Source of the DNA: Rahnella inusitata_A | GTDB lineage: Bacteria; Pseudomonadota; Gammaproteobacteria; Enterobacterales; Enterobacteriaceae | Length of the DNA: 64,000 nucleotides | Reading direction: 5' to 3' | Assembly (NCBI RefSeq): GCF_965118895.1 | Contig: NZ_CBCPJJ010000014.1 | Span: forward strand, 248,001-312,000 | Shown here: one piece after another, positions 25,204 through 33,657 of the stretch | How positions within the stretch are numbered: position 1 is the stretch's first letter | How the letters are laid out: each line of letters starts with the position of its first letter | The notes under the pieces: model-generated | What the model was told of the DNA's origin: nothing | What the model saw: only the letters and a program-made list of their open reading frames with translations | Database searches by the model: none | Position numbers and translations under genes: made by a program

Positions 25204-26528
25204 GTGGTCTCTACCAGGCGATGGTCAACGTCATCGAAAAGCACATTACGCCGCTGGCCGGTAGCGTCGGCCAGCAACGGCATGTGATTGCGATCCGCGA
25301 CGGTTTTATCGCCGCGCTGCCGTTTATGATCATTGGCTCCTTCATGCTGGTGTTTATTTTCCCGCCTTTTTCGCCGGACACCACCAACAGTTTCGCCCGT
25401 GGCTGGCTGGATCTGTCGCTAAAATACCGCGAACAGCTGATGCTGCCGTGGTATCTGAGCATGGGCGTGATGACGTTTTTCATCTCGGTCGGTATCGGTG
25501 CGAGTCTCGGTAAGCATTATAAACTCGACCCGATCATGACCGGTTTGCTGGCGTTTATGGCCTTTCTGCTGGTCGCAGCGCCCTATCATGATAAACAAAT
25601 CTCCACCCAGTATTTCTCCGGCGAAGGTATTTTCACCGCCATCCTGACCGCCATTTATGCCGCCGAAGTGTATGCGCTGCTCAAGCGTCGCAACATCACC
25701 ATTCGCCTGCCGAAAGAAGTCCCGACCGGCGTGGCGCGCTCTTTTGAAATTCTGATCCCGGTGATTGTGATTGTCGCCACGCTGCATCCGCTGAACCTGT
25801 TTATTCAGTCCACCACCGGCATGATCATTCCTGAAGCCATCATGCATCTGCTGGCACCGCTGGTTTCCGCATCGGATTCCCTGCCTGCGATTTTGATTTC
25901 GGTGTTTATCTGTCAGGTGCTGTGGTTCGCCGGTATTCACGGCGCACTGATCGTCACCGGCATCATGAATCCGTTCTGGATGACCAATCTGGCGCTCAAC
26001 CAGACCGCCTTACAGGCTGGCGCACCGCTGCCGCACATTTATCTGCAAGGTTTCTGGGATCACTATTTGCTGATTGGTGGCGTTGGCTCGACCCTGCCGC
26101 TGGCGATTTTACTGCTGTGCAGCAAGGCCGTGCATCTGCGCACCATCGGCAAAATGGGCGTGGTGCCGAGCTTCTTCAACATCAACGAACCGATTCTTTT
26201 CGGTACGCCGATTATCATGAATCCGGTGTTTTTCCTGCCGTTCACGCTGGTACCGATGCTCAACGCCGTCTTCGCCTATACCGCCACCAAACTCGGCTGG
26301 GTCGCGCAGGTGGTGTCGCTCACGCCCTGGACGACGCCTGCGCCAATTGGTGCGTCATGGGCCGCAAATTGGGCGTTCAGCCCGGTAATTATGTGTCTTT
26401 TCTGTATGGTGTTATCGGCAGTTATGTATTACCCGTTCCTGAAAGCCTACGAACGTACGCTGCTGAAACAGGAAGCGGAAAAGGCCACGACACAAACGGC
26501 GGGTAACGCCGTGCCAGCAAACAGCTAA
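25200..26528 (+). CDS. PTS IIC component, cellobiose-type permease
   Basis: A 442-residue inner-membrane sugar channel of the lactose/N,N'-diacetylchitobiose/beta-glucoside PTS family. About ten hydrophobic segments are visible, and the family's substrate-site region FFNINEPILFGTPIIMNP lies near residue 322. It is translationally coupled to the IIB gene and followed 25 bases later by the 6-phospho-beta-glucosidase. The substrate is therefore probably a beta-glucoside such as cellobiose, arbutin or salicin. The exact sugar is inference. Confidence 0.93.
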   Translation: MSGLYQAMVNVIEKHITPLAGSVGQQRHVIAIRDGFIAALPFMIIGSFMLVFIFPPFSPDTTNSFARGWLDLSLKYREQLMLPWYLSMGVMTFFISVGIGASLGKHYKLDPIMTGLLAFMAFLLVAAPYHDKQISTQYFSGEGIFTAILTAIYAAEVYALLKRRNITIRLPKEVPTGVARSFEILIPVIVIVATLHPLNLFIQSTTGMIIPEAIMHLLAPLVSASDSLPAILISVFICQVLWFAGIHGALIVTGIMNPFWMTNLALNQTALQAGAPLPHIYLQGFWDHYLLIGGVGSTLPLAILLLCSKAVHLRTIGKMGVVPSFFNINEPILFGTPIIMNPVFFLPFTLVPMLNAVFAYTATKLGWVAQVVSLTPWTTPAPIGASWAANWAFSPVIMCLFCMVLSAVMYYPFLKAYERTLLKQEAEKATTQTAGNAVPANS

Positions 26529-26553
26529 AAGCTAACGGACAGCGAGGATGACG

Positions 26554-27936
26554 ATGAAATATCAATTTCCAAAAGAATTCTGGTGGGGCAGTGCCAGCTC
26601 AGCGCCGCAAACTGAAGGGGAAACCCTTAGCCACGGCAAAAGCGCCACGGTCTGGGATCACTGGTATTCGCAGCAACCGACGCGTTTTCACGGCGACGTC
26701 GGGCCGCAGGACACATCGACGTTTTACAAAAACTGGCGCGAGGATATCGCGCTGCTCAGGCAGCTGAACCACAACACATTCCGCACCTCGATTTCGTGGG
26801 CGCGCCTGATCCCCAACGGGCGGGGCGATGTAAACCCGGAAGCGGTCACCTTCTACAATCAGGTGATCGACGAAATGCTGGCGCAGGGTGTGCAGCCATT
26901 CATCAACCTGTTCCATTTCGACATGCCGATGGCGATGCAGGAAATCGGTGGCTGGGAAAACCGCGAGGTGGTTCACGCCTATGAAAAGTATGCCGATACC
27001 TGCTTTAAGCTGTTCGGCGACCGTGTAAAACATTGGTTTACCTTCAACGAGCCGGTGGTGCCGGTGGAAGGCGGCTATCTGTATGATTTTCACTATCCGA
27101 ATGTGGTGGATTTTAAACGTGCAGCGACCGTGGCTTATCACACTATGCTGGCGCATTCGCTGGCGGTAAAAGCCTATCGCGCCCGTCAGCAGGGCGGCGA
27201 AATCGGTATTATCCTTAACCTCACGCCGTCTTATCCGCGCTCGCAGAACCCGGCGGATCTCAAAGCCGCGAATATTGCCGATCTTATGTTTAACCGCAGC
27301 TTCCTCGATCCGGCGCTGCGCGGTGAATATCCGCAGGAGCTGGTGGAGTTGCTGAAAAAACACGATCAGCTTCCGGCCTGTCAGGAAGGCGACAAAGCGT
27401 TGCTGCAACAGGGCGTGGTCGATTTACTCGGCATCAACTATTACCAGCCGCGCCGTATTCAGTGTCGTGACAGTATGGTGAATCCCGAAAGTCCGTTCAT
27501 GCCGGAATGGTTCTTTGACAACTACGTCATGCCGGGGCGTAAGATGAACCCGCACCGTGGCTGGGAAATCTACGAGCAGGGCATCTACGATATTCTGACC
27601 AACCTGCGTGAAAACTACGGCAATCCGCGTTGTTTTATTTCTGAAAACGGCATGGGCGTGGAACACGAGCTGCGTTTTGAGAAGGACGGGCGGATCGATG
27701 ATGATTATCGCATTGAGTTCGTCAGCGGGCATCTCAAATGGCTGCATCGTGCGTTGCAGGAAGGCAGTGGCTGTCTCGGATATCATATGTGGACGTTTAT
27801 CGATTGCTGGTCATGGATGAATGCGTACAAAAACCGTTATGGTTTTGTTCAGCTGGATCTCAAGACGCAGAAACGCACGGTGAAAAAAAGCGGCGAGTGG
27901 TTTGCGAAAGTCTCTGCCGAACACGGTTTTGACTAA
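26554..27936 (+). CDS. 6-phospho-beta-glucosidase, glycoside hydrolase family 1
   Basis: A 460-residue cytoplasmic enzyme that hydrolyses the phosphorylated beta-glucoside delivered by the PTS. The acid/base glutamate is in TFNEP (near residue 166) and the nucleophile in FISENGMG (near residue 361). The N-terminal FWWGSASSAPQTEG and C-terminal HMWTFIDCWSWMNAYKNRYG are GH1 signatures. I chose the ATG at 26554, six bases after GAGG, rather than 26548, which is almost fused to it. It shares the operon with the two PTS genes and the repressor. Confidence 0.95.
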   Translation: MKYQFPKEFWWGSASSAPQTEGETLSHGKSATVWDHWYSQQPTRFHGDVGPQDTSTFYKNWREDIALLRQLNHNTFRTSISWARLIPNGRGDVNPEAVTFYNQVIDEMLAQGVQPFINLFHFDMPMAMQEIGGWENREVVHAYEKYADTCFKLFGDRVKHWFTFNEPVVPVEGGYLYDFHYPNVVDFKRAATVAYHTMLAHSLAVKAYRARQQGGEIGIILNLTPSYPRSQNPADLKAANIADLMFNRSFLDPALRGEYPQELVELLKKHDQLPACQEGDKALLQQGVVDLLGINYYQPRRIQCRDSMVNPESPFMPEWFFDNYVMPGRKMNPHRGWEIYEQGIYDILTNLRENYGNPRCFISENGMGVEHELRFEKDGRIDDDYRIEFVSGHLKWLHRALQEGSGCLGYHMWTFIDCWSWMNAYKNRYGFVQLDLKTQKRTVKKSGEWFAKVSAEHGFD

Positions 27937-27964
27937 CAGATAACGCGGTTAAACAAGGAACGAC

Positions 27965-28882
27965 ATGGCAAACATTAACGACGTTTCGCGGCTGGCTAAC
28001 GTGTCGAAAGCGACGGTTTCCCGTGTCCTGAGTGGCAGCCGCGGAGTGAAAGAGGAGAGCCGCCTGGCCGTGATGCAGGCGGTGGAAGCGCTGCAATACA
28101 AACCGAGCATGATCGCGCAGTCGCTGTCGACGCAGTCTACGGGCTGCATCGGCGTGATTTGCGCGGCGGAAAACATCAACCAGAGCACTGGCTACCTGCA
28201 TGCGCTGGAAAAAGAACTGCGGCTGAATCAGAAATATTTGCTGCTCAGATTCGCCACCGACGCCGCCAGCCTCGCGCATTCCGTCGATGAGATTGGGCGC
28301 GGTCTGTGCGACGCGATGATTGTGATCGGCGCGCGCTTTACCCTGCCAGCGCTGCCTGACAACGTCATCACCATTGATTGTCTGGATGCAGACTCCGGTC
28401 GCAGCATTCATTTTGACCGCAGCTTCGCCACAGAAACCGCCTGCCAGTACGTGTTACAGCAGGGGCGCAGGCAAATTGCGCTGATAAACTACGAAAACAG
28501 CGACGCAGCGGGGCAAATCCTTCAGGGTTATCATCTGGCGCTGGAGAAGTTTTTACTGCCTTACGACCGGCGGCTGGTGCACAGCGGCGAACAGGCGCTG
28601 GCGCAGTTGCTGGCGCAAAATGTGCCGTTCAACGCGCTGCTGGTGCCGGACGATGCCACCGCGCAGGACGCCCTGCGTCAGCTCGCACTGCTTGGGCGTA
28701 TCGTGCCGCAGGCGGTGATGGTCTTCAGCCTCGACAGCACGCTGCCGCCGGGCGCCTCTGCGGTTCCGGCGATCGCCTGGCCGCTGGAAACGCTGGCGCA
28801 ACGGGCGATGGCACTGTTGGCCGGACAATTCTCAGCGAACACCGGCGAACCGGTGCGCGGCCAGCTCTGCTTACCGGCCTGA
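27965..28882 (+). CDS. LacI/GalR-family repressor of the beta-glucoside operon (AscG-like)
   Basis: A 305-residue regulator. The N-terminal helix-turn-helix ANINDVSRLANVSKATVSRVLSGS is complete and is followed by the hinge and a periplasmic-binding-protein-like sensor domain. It is shorter than the usual 330-340 residues, chiefly in the sensor half. AAGGAAC precedes the ATG. As the last gene of the PTS operon it probably represses that operon by binding the palindrome near 24805, with the phosphorylated sugar as likely inducer. Both are inference. Confidence 0.9.
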   Translation: MANINDVSRLANVSKATVSRVLSGSRGVKEESRLAVMQAVEALQYKPSMIAQSLSTQSTGCIGVICAAENINQSTGYLHALEKELRLNQKYLLLRFATDAASLAHSVDEIGRGLCDAMIVIGARFTLPALPDNVITIDCLDADSGRSIHFDRSFATETACQYVLQQGRRQIALINYENSDAAGQILQGYHLALEKFLLPYDRRLVHSGEQALAQLLAQNVPFNALLVPDDATAQDALRQLALLGRIVPQAVMVFSLDSTLPPGASAVPAIAWPLETLAQRAMALLAGQFSANTGEPVRGQLCLPA

Positions 28883-28987
28883 GCCACCTCGCATGTCGCG
28901 CAGCAACGGATACCCGCCTGCGCGAATGTTTGCTAACATGACCGCCTGATCCCTCACACTTTCACCGGCCGCATCTCATTGACTGTC

Positions 28988-29983
28988 ATGAAGAAAAAAA
29001 GACCCGTACTCCAGGATGTTGCCGATAAAGTGGGCGTCACCAAAATGACGGTCAGCCGGTATTTGCGCAATCCCGAACAGGTTTCCGGCGCATTGCAGGA
29101 AAAGATTTCGGCGGCGCTTGATGAGCTGGGGTACATCCCCAACCGTGCCCCGGACATTCTCTCTAACGCCAAAAGCCGCGCCATCGGCGTGTTGTTGCCA
29201 TCGCTGACCAATCAGGTGTTCGCCGAAGTGCTGCGCGGCATTGAAAGCGTCACCGATATTCACGGCTATCAGACCATGCTGGCGCACTACGGCTACAGTC
29301 AGGAACGCGAAGAACAGCGGCTGACGTCGCTGCTTTCCTACAATATCGACGGGCTGATTTTGTCCGAACGCCATCACACCGCGCGTACGCTGAAAATGAT
29401 CGAAGTTGCCGGTATTCCGGTGGTGGAGATGATGGACTGTGTCTCACCGTGTGTGGATCTGGCGGTCGGATTTAATAACTTTGAAGCCGCCCGGCAGATG
29501 ACGCAGCAAATCATCGCGCGCGGGCATCGTCACGTGGTCTATTTCGGCGCACGTCAGGATGAACGTACGATCATCAAACAGCAGGGCTACGAGCAGGCGA
29601 TGCGCGAATCCGGTCTTGAGCCGTACAGCGTGATGACCAGCCGTTCCTCAAGCTACAGTGCGGGCGCGGAATTATTGCGTCAGGCGCAAAAAGACTGGCC
29701 GCAAATCGACAGTATTTTTTGCACCAACGATGACCTTGCGGCAGGCGCATTCTTCGAATGCCAGCGTCAGGGGCTGCGTATTCCGTCACAAATGGCAATT
29801 GCCGGTTTCCACGGTCACAACATGGGACAAGCGATGGAGCCGCCGCTCGCCAGCGTCCTGACGCCGCGCGAAAGAATGGGGCAAATCTCCGCCGAACGCC
29901 TGCTGGCCAGACTGCGCGGCGAAAACGTCGTCCCGCGCATGGTGGACGTCGGGTTTACGATTTCGGCGGGCGGGAGTATTTGA
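28988..29983 (+). CDS. gntR: Gluconate utilisation repressor GntR (LacI family)
   Basis: A 331-residue repressor of the GntI gluconate genes, the same length as E. coli GntR and very close to it along the whole protein: KKKRPVLQDVADKVGVTKMT at the start, GVLLPSLTNQVFAEVLRGIE, and RERMGQISAERLLARLRGE near the end. The ATG at 28988 gives the E. coli N-terminus; an in-frame TTG at 28979 is rejected. In E. coli gntK and gntU follow, but here the next gene is the convergent glpD, so its targets must be elsewhere. Confidence 0.95.
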   Translation: MKKKRPVLQDVADKVGVTKMTVSRYLRNPEQVSGALQEKISAALDELGYIPNRAPDILSNAKSRAIGVLLPSLTNQVFAEVLRGIESVTDIHGYQTMLAHYGYSQEREEQRLTSLLSYNIDGLILSERHHTARTLKMIEVAGIPVVEMMDCVSPCVDLAVGFNNFEAARQMTQQIIARGHRHVVYFGARQDERTIIKQQGYEQAMRESGLEPYSVMTSRSSSYSAGAELLRQAQKDWPQIDSIFCTNDDLAAGAFFECQRQGLRIPSQMAIAGFHGHNMGQAMEPPLASVLTPRERMGQISAERLLARLRGENVVPRMVDVGFTISAGGSI

Positions 29984-29997
29984 GTTTAAAAGCAGAT

Positions 29998-30028
29998 AAA
30001 AAAATCCCCGACGCAATGGCCGGGGATT
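29998..30028 (-). terminator. Terminator of glpD
   Basis: On the minus strand AATCCCCG pairs with CGGGGATT and is followed by a T run. It lies 24 bases after the glpD stop. Confidence 0.88.
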
Positions 30029-30051
30029 CAGGATTTCAGACACGGGCGGAA

Positions 30052-31563
30052 TTACGACGCCAGTGACAAATGTCTCTTCTGCTGTTTGTGCGTTTGCAGC
30101 CACTCGGCAACGCGCTGTTGCTGAGCTTTATCGAGCCACATGCCGAGTTTAGTGCGACGCCAGATCGCATCATCGAGTTCGCTTACCCACTCTTTTTCCA
30201 CCAGATAGCGCAGCTCCGCCTCGTAGAATCCGTGACCGAAATCTTCGCCGAGCGATTCAATGCTGGTGGCGTCAGATAAGAACAGCTCCGTCTGGCTGCC
30301 GTAGGTGCGGGCGTAGCGGCGTGCCAGTGATTCCGGCAACCATTTGAAGCGGCTGCGCAGATTGGCACTGTAGGTATCACGATCGCCATTCAGCTTCCCG
30401 CCGGGCAGGACTGCCGTTTTGGTCCACGCCGGACCGGCCTTCGGGTAGTACTTGCCGAGTTTTTCCAGCGCATGTTCCGCCAGTTTACGGTAGGTCGTCA
30501 GCTTGCCGCCGAACACGGAAAGCAGCGGCGCTTTGCCGTCCAGATCATGAACGTCGAGCGTGTAATCGCGGGTGACCGCCTGCGGTGAATCAGATTCGTC
30601 ATCGCACAGCGGACGCACGCCGGAGTAAGTCCAGACGATGTCTTCGGTGGTCAGCTGTTTCTTAAAGTGATCGTTATACACCTTCAGCAGATAGCCGATC
30701 TCGTTGTCGTCGATCTTCACGTCTTTTGGGTCGCCGTGATATTCCACGTCTGTGGTGCCGATAATGGAGAATTCATCCAGCCATGGGATCACAAACACAA
30801 TGCGGTGATCTTCGTTTTGCAGAATGTACGCCTGCGGCTGATTGTGCGCGCGCGGCACCACAATGTGACTGCCTTTGATCAGACGAATGCCGTACGGCGA
30901 TTTCAGCTTCAGGCCGTCGTCGAAGAAATGTTTGACCCACGGGCCGGTGGCGTTCACCAGACCTTTGGCGCGCCAGGTGAACGTTTTACCGGTGTCGATA
31001 TCTTCGGCTTCTACCATCCACAAACCGTCTTCGCGCCATGCACGGGTTACGCGGGTGCGGGTACGGACTTCGCCGCCGCGTTCTTCCACTTCCTGCGCGT
31101 TAACCACGACTAAGCGCGCATCGTCAACCCAACAGTCTGAGTATTCAAAGCCTTTGGTCAGTTCTGGTTTCAGCACCGACTCGTTGCCGAATTTCAGGCC
31201 TTTACTGGCCGGCAGGCTGGTGCGTTTACCCAGATGGTCATACAGGAACAAACCGGCGCGGATCATCCAGGCCGGGCGCAGATGCGGCTGATGCGGTAAA
31301 CGGAAACGCATCGGGAAAGCGATGTGCGGTGCCATTTTCAGCAGCACTTCACGTTCGGCCAGTGCTTCACTGACCAGACGGAATTCGTAATGTTCCAGAT
31401 AGCGCAGGCCACCGTGGATCAATTTAGAACTGGCCGAAGAGGTCGCGCAGGCCAAGTCTTGCGCTTCAAGCAGCAGTACAGACAGCCCGCGGCCAGCTGC
31501 ATCTGTTGCGATGCCGGTACCGTTAATACCGCCACCAATTACGATCAAGTCTTTGGTTTCCAC
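30052..31563 (-). CDS. glpD: Aerobic sn-glycerol-3-phosphate dehydrogenase
   Basis: A 503-residue FAD enzyme at the inner membrane that oxidises glycerol-3-phosphate to dihydroxyacetone phosphate and feeds electrons to quinone. The N-terminal dinucleotide fold is DLIVIGGGINGTGIA. ATSSASSKLIHGGLRYLE and FGGKLTTYRKLAEHALEKL are GlpD signatures, and the protein ends in LSLAS as in E. coli. The start is a GTG at 31563 preceded by GGAGGA; the nearby ATG is in another frame. GlpR half-sites lie directly upstream. It is monocistronic with its own terminator. Confidence 0.97.
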   Translation of the reverse strand: METKDLIVIGGGINGTGIATDAAGRGLSVLLLEAQDLACATSSASSKLIHGGLRYLEHYEFRLVSEALAEREVLLKMAPHIAFPMRFRLPHQPHLRPAWMIRAGLFLYDHLGKRTSLPASKGLKFGNESVLKPELTKGFEYSDCWVDDARLVVVNAQEVEERGGEVRTRTRVTRAWREDGLWMVEAEDIDTGKTFTWRAKGLVNATGPWVKHFFDDGLKLKSPYGIRLIKGSHIVVPRAHNQPQAYILQNEDHRIVFVIPWLDEFSIIGTTDVEYHGDPKDVKIDDNEIGYLLKVYNDHFKKQLTTEDIVWTYSGVRPLCDDESDSPQAVTRDYTLDVHDLDGKAPLLSVFGGKLTTYRKLAEHALEKLGKYYPKAGPAWTKTAVLPGGKLNGDRDTYSANLRSRFKWLPESLARRYARTYGSQTELFLSDATSIESLGEDFGHGFYEAELRYLVEKEWVSELDDAIWRRTKLGMWLDKAQQQRVAEWLQTHKQQKRHLSLAS

Positions 31564-31578
31564 GTCATCTTCCTCCAG

Positions 31579-31616
31579 ATGTTCGCAATAGCTCTTTTAT
31601 GTTCGTTTTCGCTCAT
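31579..31616 (-). promoter_or_regulatory. Probable tandem GlpR operators upstream of glpD
   Basis: ATGTTCG...CGCTCAT at 31599-31616 resembles the palindromic GlpR site ATGTTCG-N4-CGAACAT with few mismatches. A second ATGTTCG half-site starts at 31579. E. coli glpD is likewise controlled by paired GlpR sites. Confidence 0.6.
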
Positions 31617-31840
31617 GATTGTAATCGAGATTCGACAAACAAGCCAAGCGTTAACCAAATAAAAACAATTATGCGTGATGAAGGTAACATTTTTGTGTCG
31701 GTTTCGAGCAAAACGAGGAGAAGGGAAAGAAACCGAACGTGGTCGCGCGTGGAATTTTTCGAAATTGTTCGTTTAGGGCAGGGGATTGGGATGAGGGAAA
31801 AGCAGGAGCGCCAGCCTGGCGCTCCAAAAGGGCAGGTAAA

Positions 31841-32599
31841 TCAGCAGAGTTCGAGCTGGACGTCGTACTTGTCGATGATTTGCTTCACGCTGTCCGGCGG
31901 TTGTTTGTCGGTAAACAGATAATGAATTAAATCCATTTTACCCAGGTTTACCATGGCGTTACGTCCGAACTTGGAATGGTCAGTGACCAGCATCACGCAG
32001 CGTGAGTTTTCGATGATCGCGCGCTTGGTTCGTGCTTCGTGATAATCGAATTCGAGCAGTGAGCCGTCCATATCAATGCCGCTGATGCCGAGAATGCCGT
32101 AATCAAGGCGGAACTGAGAGATAAAGTCGAGCGTCGCTTCGCCCATGATGCCGCCGTCGCGGGCGCGCACTTCGCCTCCGGCGAGGAACAGACGGCAGTC
32201 ATCTTTCGCGCTGTACAGCGTCGCCACGTTCAGGTTGTTGGTGACGATGCGCAGATCTTTATGGTTGAGCAGCGCGTGCGCCACGGCTTCCGGCGTGGTG
32301 CCGATATCGATAAACAGCGTCGAACCGTCGGGGATCTGGCTGGCGACGCGTTCGGCGATGCGCGCTTTCGCTTCCGACCACATCACTTTACGGTCGTTAT
32401 ACGCAGCGTTCACCGAACTCGACGGCAGCGCAGCGCCGCCGTGATGACGATGGATTTTGTTCTGTTCAGCCAGATCGTTCAGGTCCCGGCGAATAGTTTG
32501 CGGGCTGACGGCGAAGTGCTCGACCAGCTCTTCGGTGCTGACATAACCTTGCTGGCGGACTAAATCGATAATCGCATCATGGCGTTGTGTTTGTTTCAC
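31841..32599 (-). CDS. glpR: Glycerol-3-phosphate regulon repressor (DeoR family)
   Basis: A 252-residue repressor, identical in length to E. coli GlpR. The DeoR-type helix-turn-helix QQGYVSTEELVEHFAVSPQTIRRDL is at residues 16-40, and the sugar-phosphate-binding domain carries FIDIGTTPEAVAHALLNH and EFDYHEARTKRAIIENS. The start is a GTG at 32599. It follows glpG with a nine-base gap, so they are co-transcribed. Glycerol-3-phosphate should relieve repression of glpD and other glp genes. Confidence 0.96.
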   Translation of the reverse strand: MKQTQRHDAIIDLVRQQGYVSTEELVEHFAVSPQTIRRDLNDLAEQNKIHRHHGGAALPSSSVNAAYNDRKVMWSEAKARIAERVASQIPDGSTLFIDIGTTPEAVAHALLNHKDLRIVTNNLNVATLYSAKDDCRLFLAGGEVRARDGGIMGEATLDFISQFRLDYGILGISGIDMDGSLLEFDYHEARTKRAIIENSRCVMLVTDHSKFGRNAMVNLGKMDLIHYLFTDKQPPDSVKQIIDKYDVQLELC

Positions 32600-32608
32600 C
32601 CGAATCCC

Positions 32609-33439
32609 CTACTTACTTTTTTTGCGCGGTGCGCGCGTATCAACAAATGCCATCACCAGGCCAAGACCCAGACCAAACGCGTGCGCAGCATTGGACACGG
32701 CAGCGCCGCCCGTAGCATACCCGATAAACATAAAAATCAGCGAAATCACCAGCAGCCCGCCGGGCACGTATAACTTGCTTTCCGGTTTCAGCTGGCCGGT
32801 CAGCCAGGCGTAACCCATCAGCGCGTACACCACGCCGGAGAGGCCACCGAACCAGGCACCGCTGACCATCGACTGGCCCCAGCCGCTGATCAGTGCTGAA
32901 ACGATGGTGACTGTAAACAGTTTGCCGCTACCCAGATGCATCTCAATCTGGCTGGCCAGATACCACCACCACGCCAGATTAATCAGCAGCGCGATAAACG
33001 AGAAATTCATCAGCGCGGGGGTGAACCAGCGCCAGATCTGGAAAACGCGCGAACTGTCCGGCCACGCCAGCCAGCTCATCACCAGCGGATCGCCGACCAG
33101 CTGTTGCAGGATAAACACCGCAAGGCTGAGCACAATCATGCCAAGGGTCAGCGGCCCGGCGCGGCTGCGCAAGCTTTTGAGGAATGGCGTGTGGGACATC
33201 TTTAAATGCGGCTGGGCCTTGCCGGTTTTCCAGCTGGCTTCCTGATAACGCGGATGCAGCGGATCGCGGACAAACAGCGCAACCTGTTTTTCGGCTTCTT
33301 CCAGACGGGATTCGTCATCCAGCCAGATCTGCACTTCCTGGCTTTCGTGTTTCATCGTCAGCGTAAATCCCTGCGTTGCCATGTAATCGACAAACGCCTG
33401 AGCGAGACGGGGGTTGTTCAGGTTAAGAATGCGCACCAT
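32609..33439 (-). CDS. glpG: Rhomboid intramembrane serine protease GlpG
   Basis: A 276-residue inner-membrane protease. An N-terminal cytosolic domain (about 1-70) precedes six membrane helices. The catalytic serine is in FGGLSGVVYALMGY (near residue 200) and the catalytic histidine in NAAHAFGLGLG (near residue 253). WRWFTPALMNFS is the conserved L1-loop region. It lies directly before glpR, as in E. coli, but glpE, normally its upstream partner, is separated from it by a lyase gene. Confidence 0.96.
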   Translation of the reverse strand: MVRILNLNNPRLAQAFVDYMATQGFTLTMKHESQEVQIWLDDESRLEEAEKQVALFVRDPLHPRYQEASWKTGKAQPHLKMSHTPFLKSLRSRAGPLTLGMIVLSLAVFILQQLVGDPLVMSWLAWPDSSRVFQIWRWFTPALMNFSFIALLINLAWWWYLASQIEMHLGSGKLFTVTIVSALISGWGQSMVSGAWFGGLSGVVYALMGYAWLTGQLKPESKLYVPGGLLVISLIFMFIGYATGGAAVSNAAHAFGLGLGLVMAFVDTRAPRKKSK

Positions 33440-33619
33440 AGCGTTAAGCGATTTCCCTAATGGATTGTTTTGTTGCCGTCATTTTAGGGCAATACCTTAT
33501 CTGCCAGCGTGTGGGAAGTCGATTATAACGTCAGTCAGTAAAAGGAGGGGAATTTACGAATGCTGAGAAGCCAGCGGCGGAGAAAAATTAACACGGGTGT
33601 GAGATGGATCGGGATTTGA

Positions 33620-33647
33620 TGCAACATCGCGGTTAAACGATGTTGCA
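33620..33647. other. Inverted repeat between the lyase gene and glpG
   Basis: TGCAACATCG and CGATGTTGCA form a perfect ten-base stem around an eight-base loop. There is no T run on either strand, so it may be a processing or attenuating hairpin or a protein site, or a weak terminator of the lyase gene. Confidence 0.6.
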
Positions 33648-33657
33648 ATCATTAACC

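Noticed and set aside
25419..25940. Minus-strand frame of 173 codons opposite the PTS IIC gene
   Set aside because: It is antisense to a strongly supported membrane protein and rich in His/Arg/Gln as shadows are.
28897..28924. Inverted repeat CGCGCAG/CTGCGCG after the LacI-type gene as a terminator
   Set aside because: The loop is long and no T run follows on either strand.
31671..31692. Possible CRP site upstream of glpD
   Set aside because: Only about six of ten core positions fit, too weak to list.
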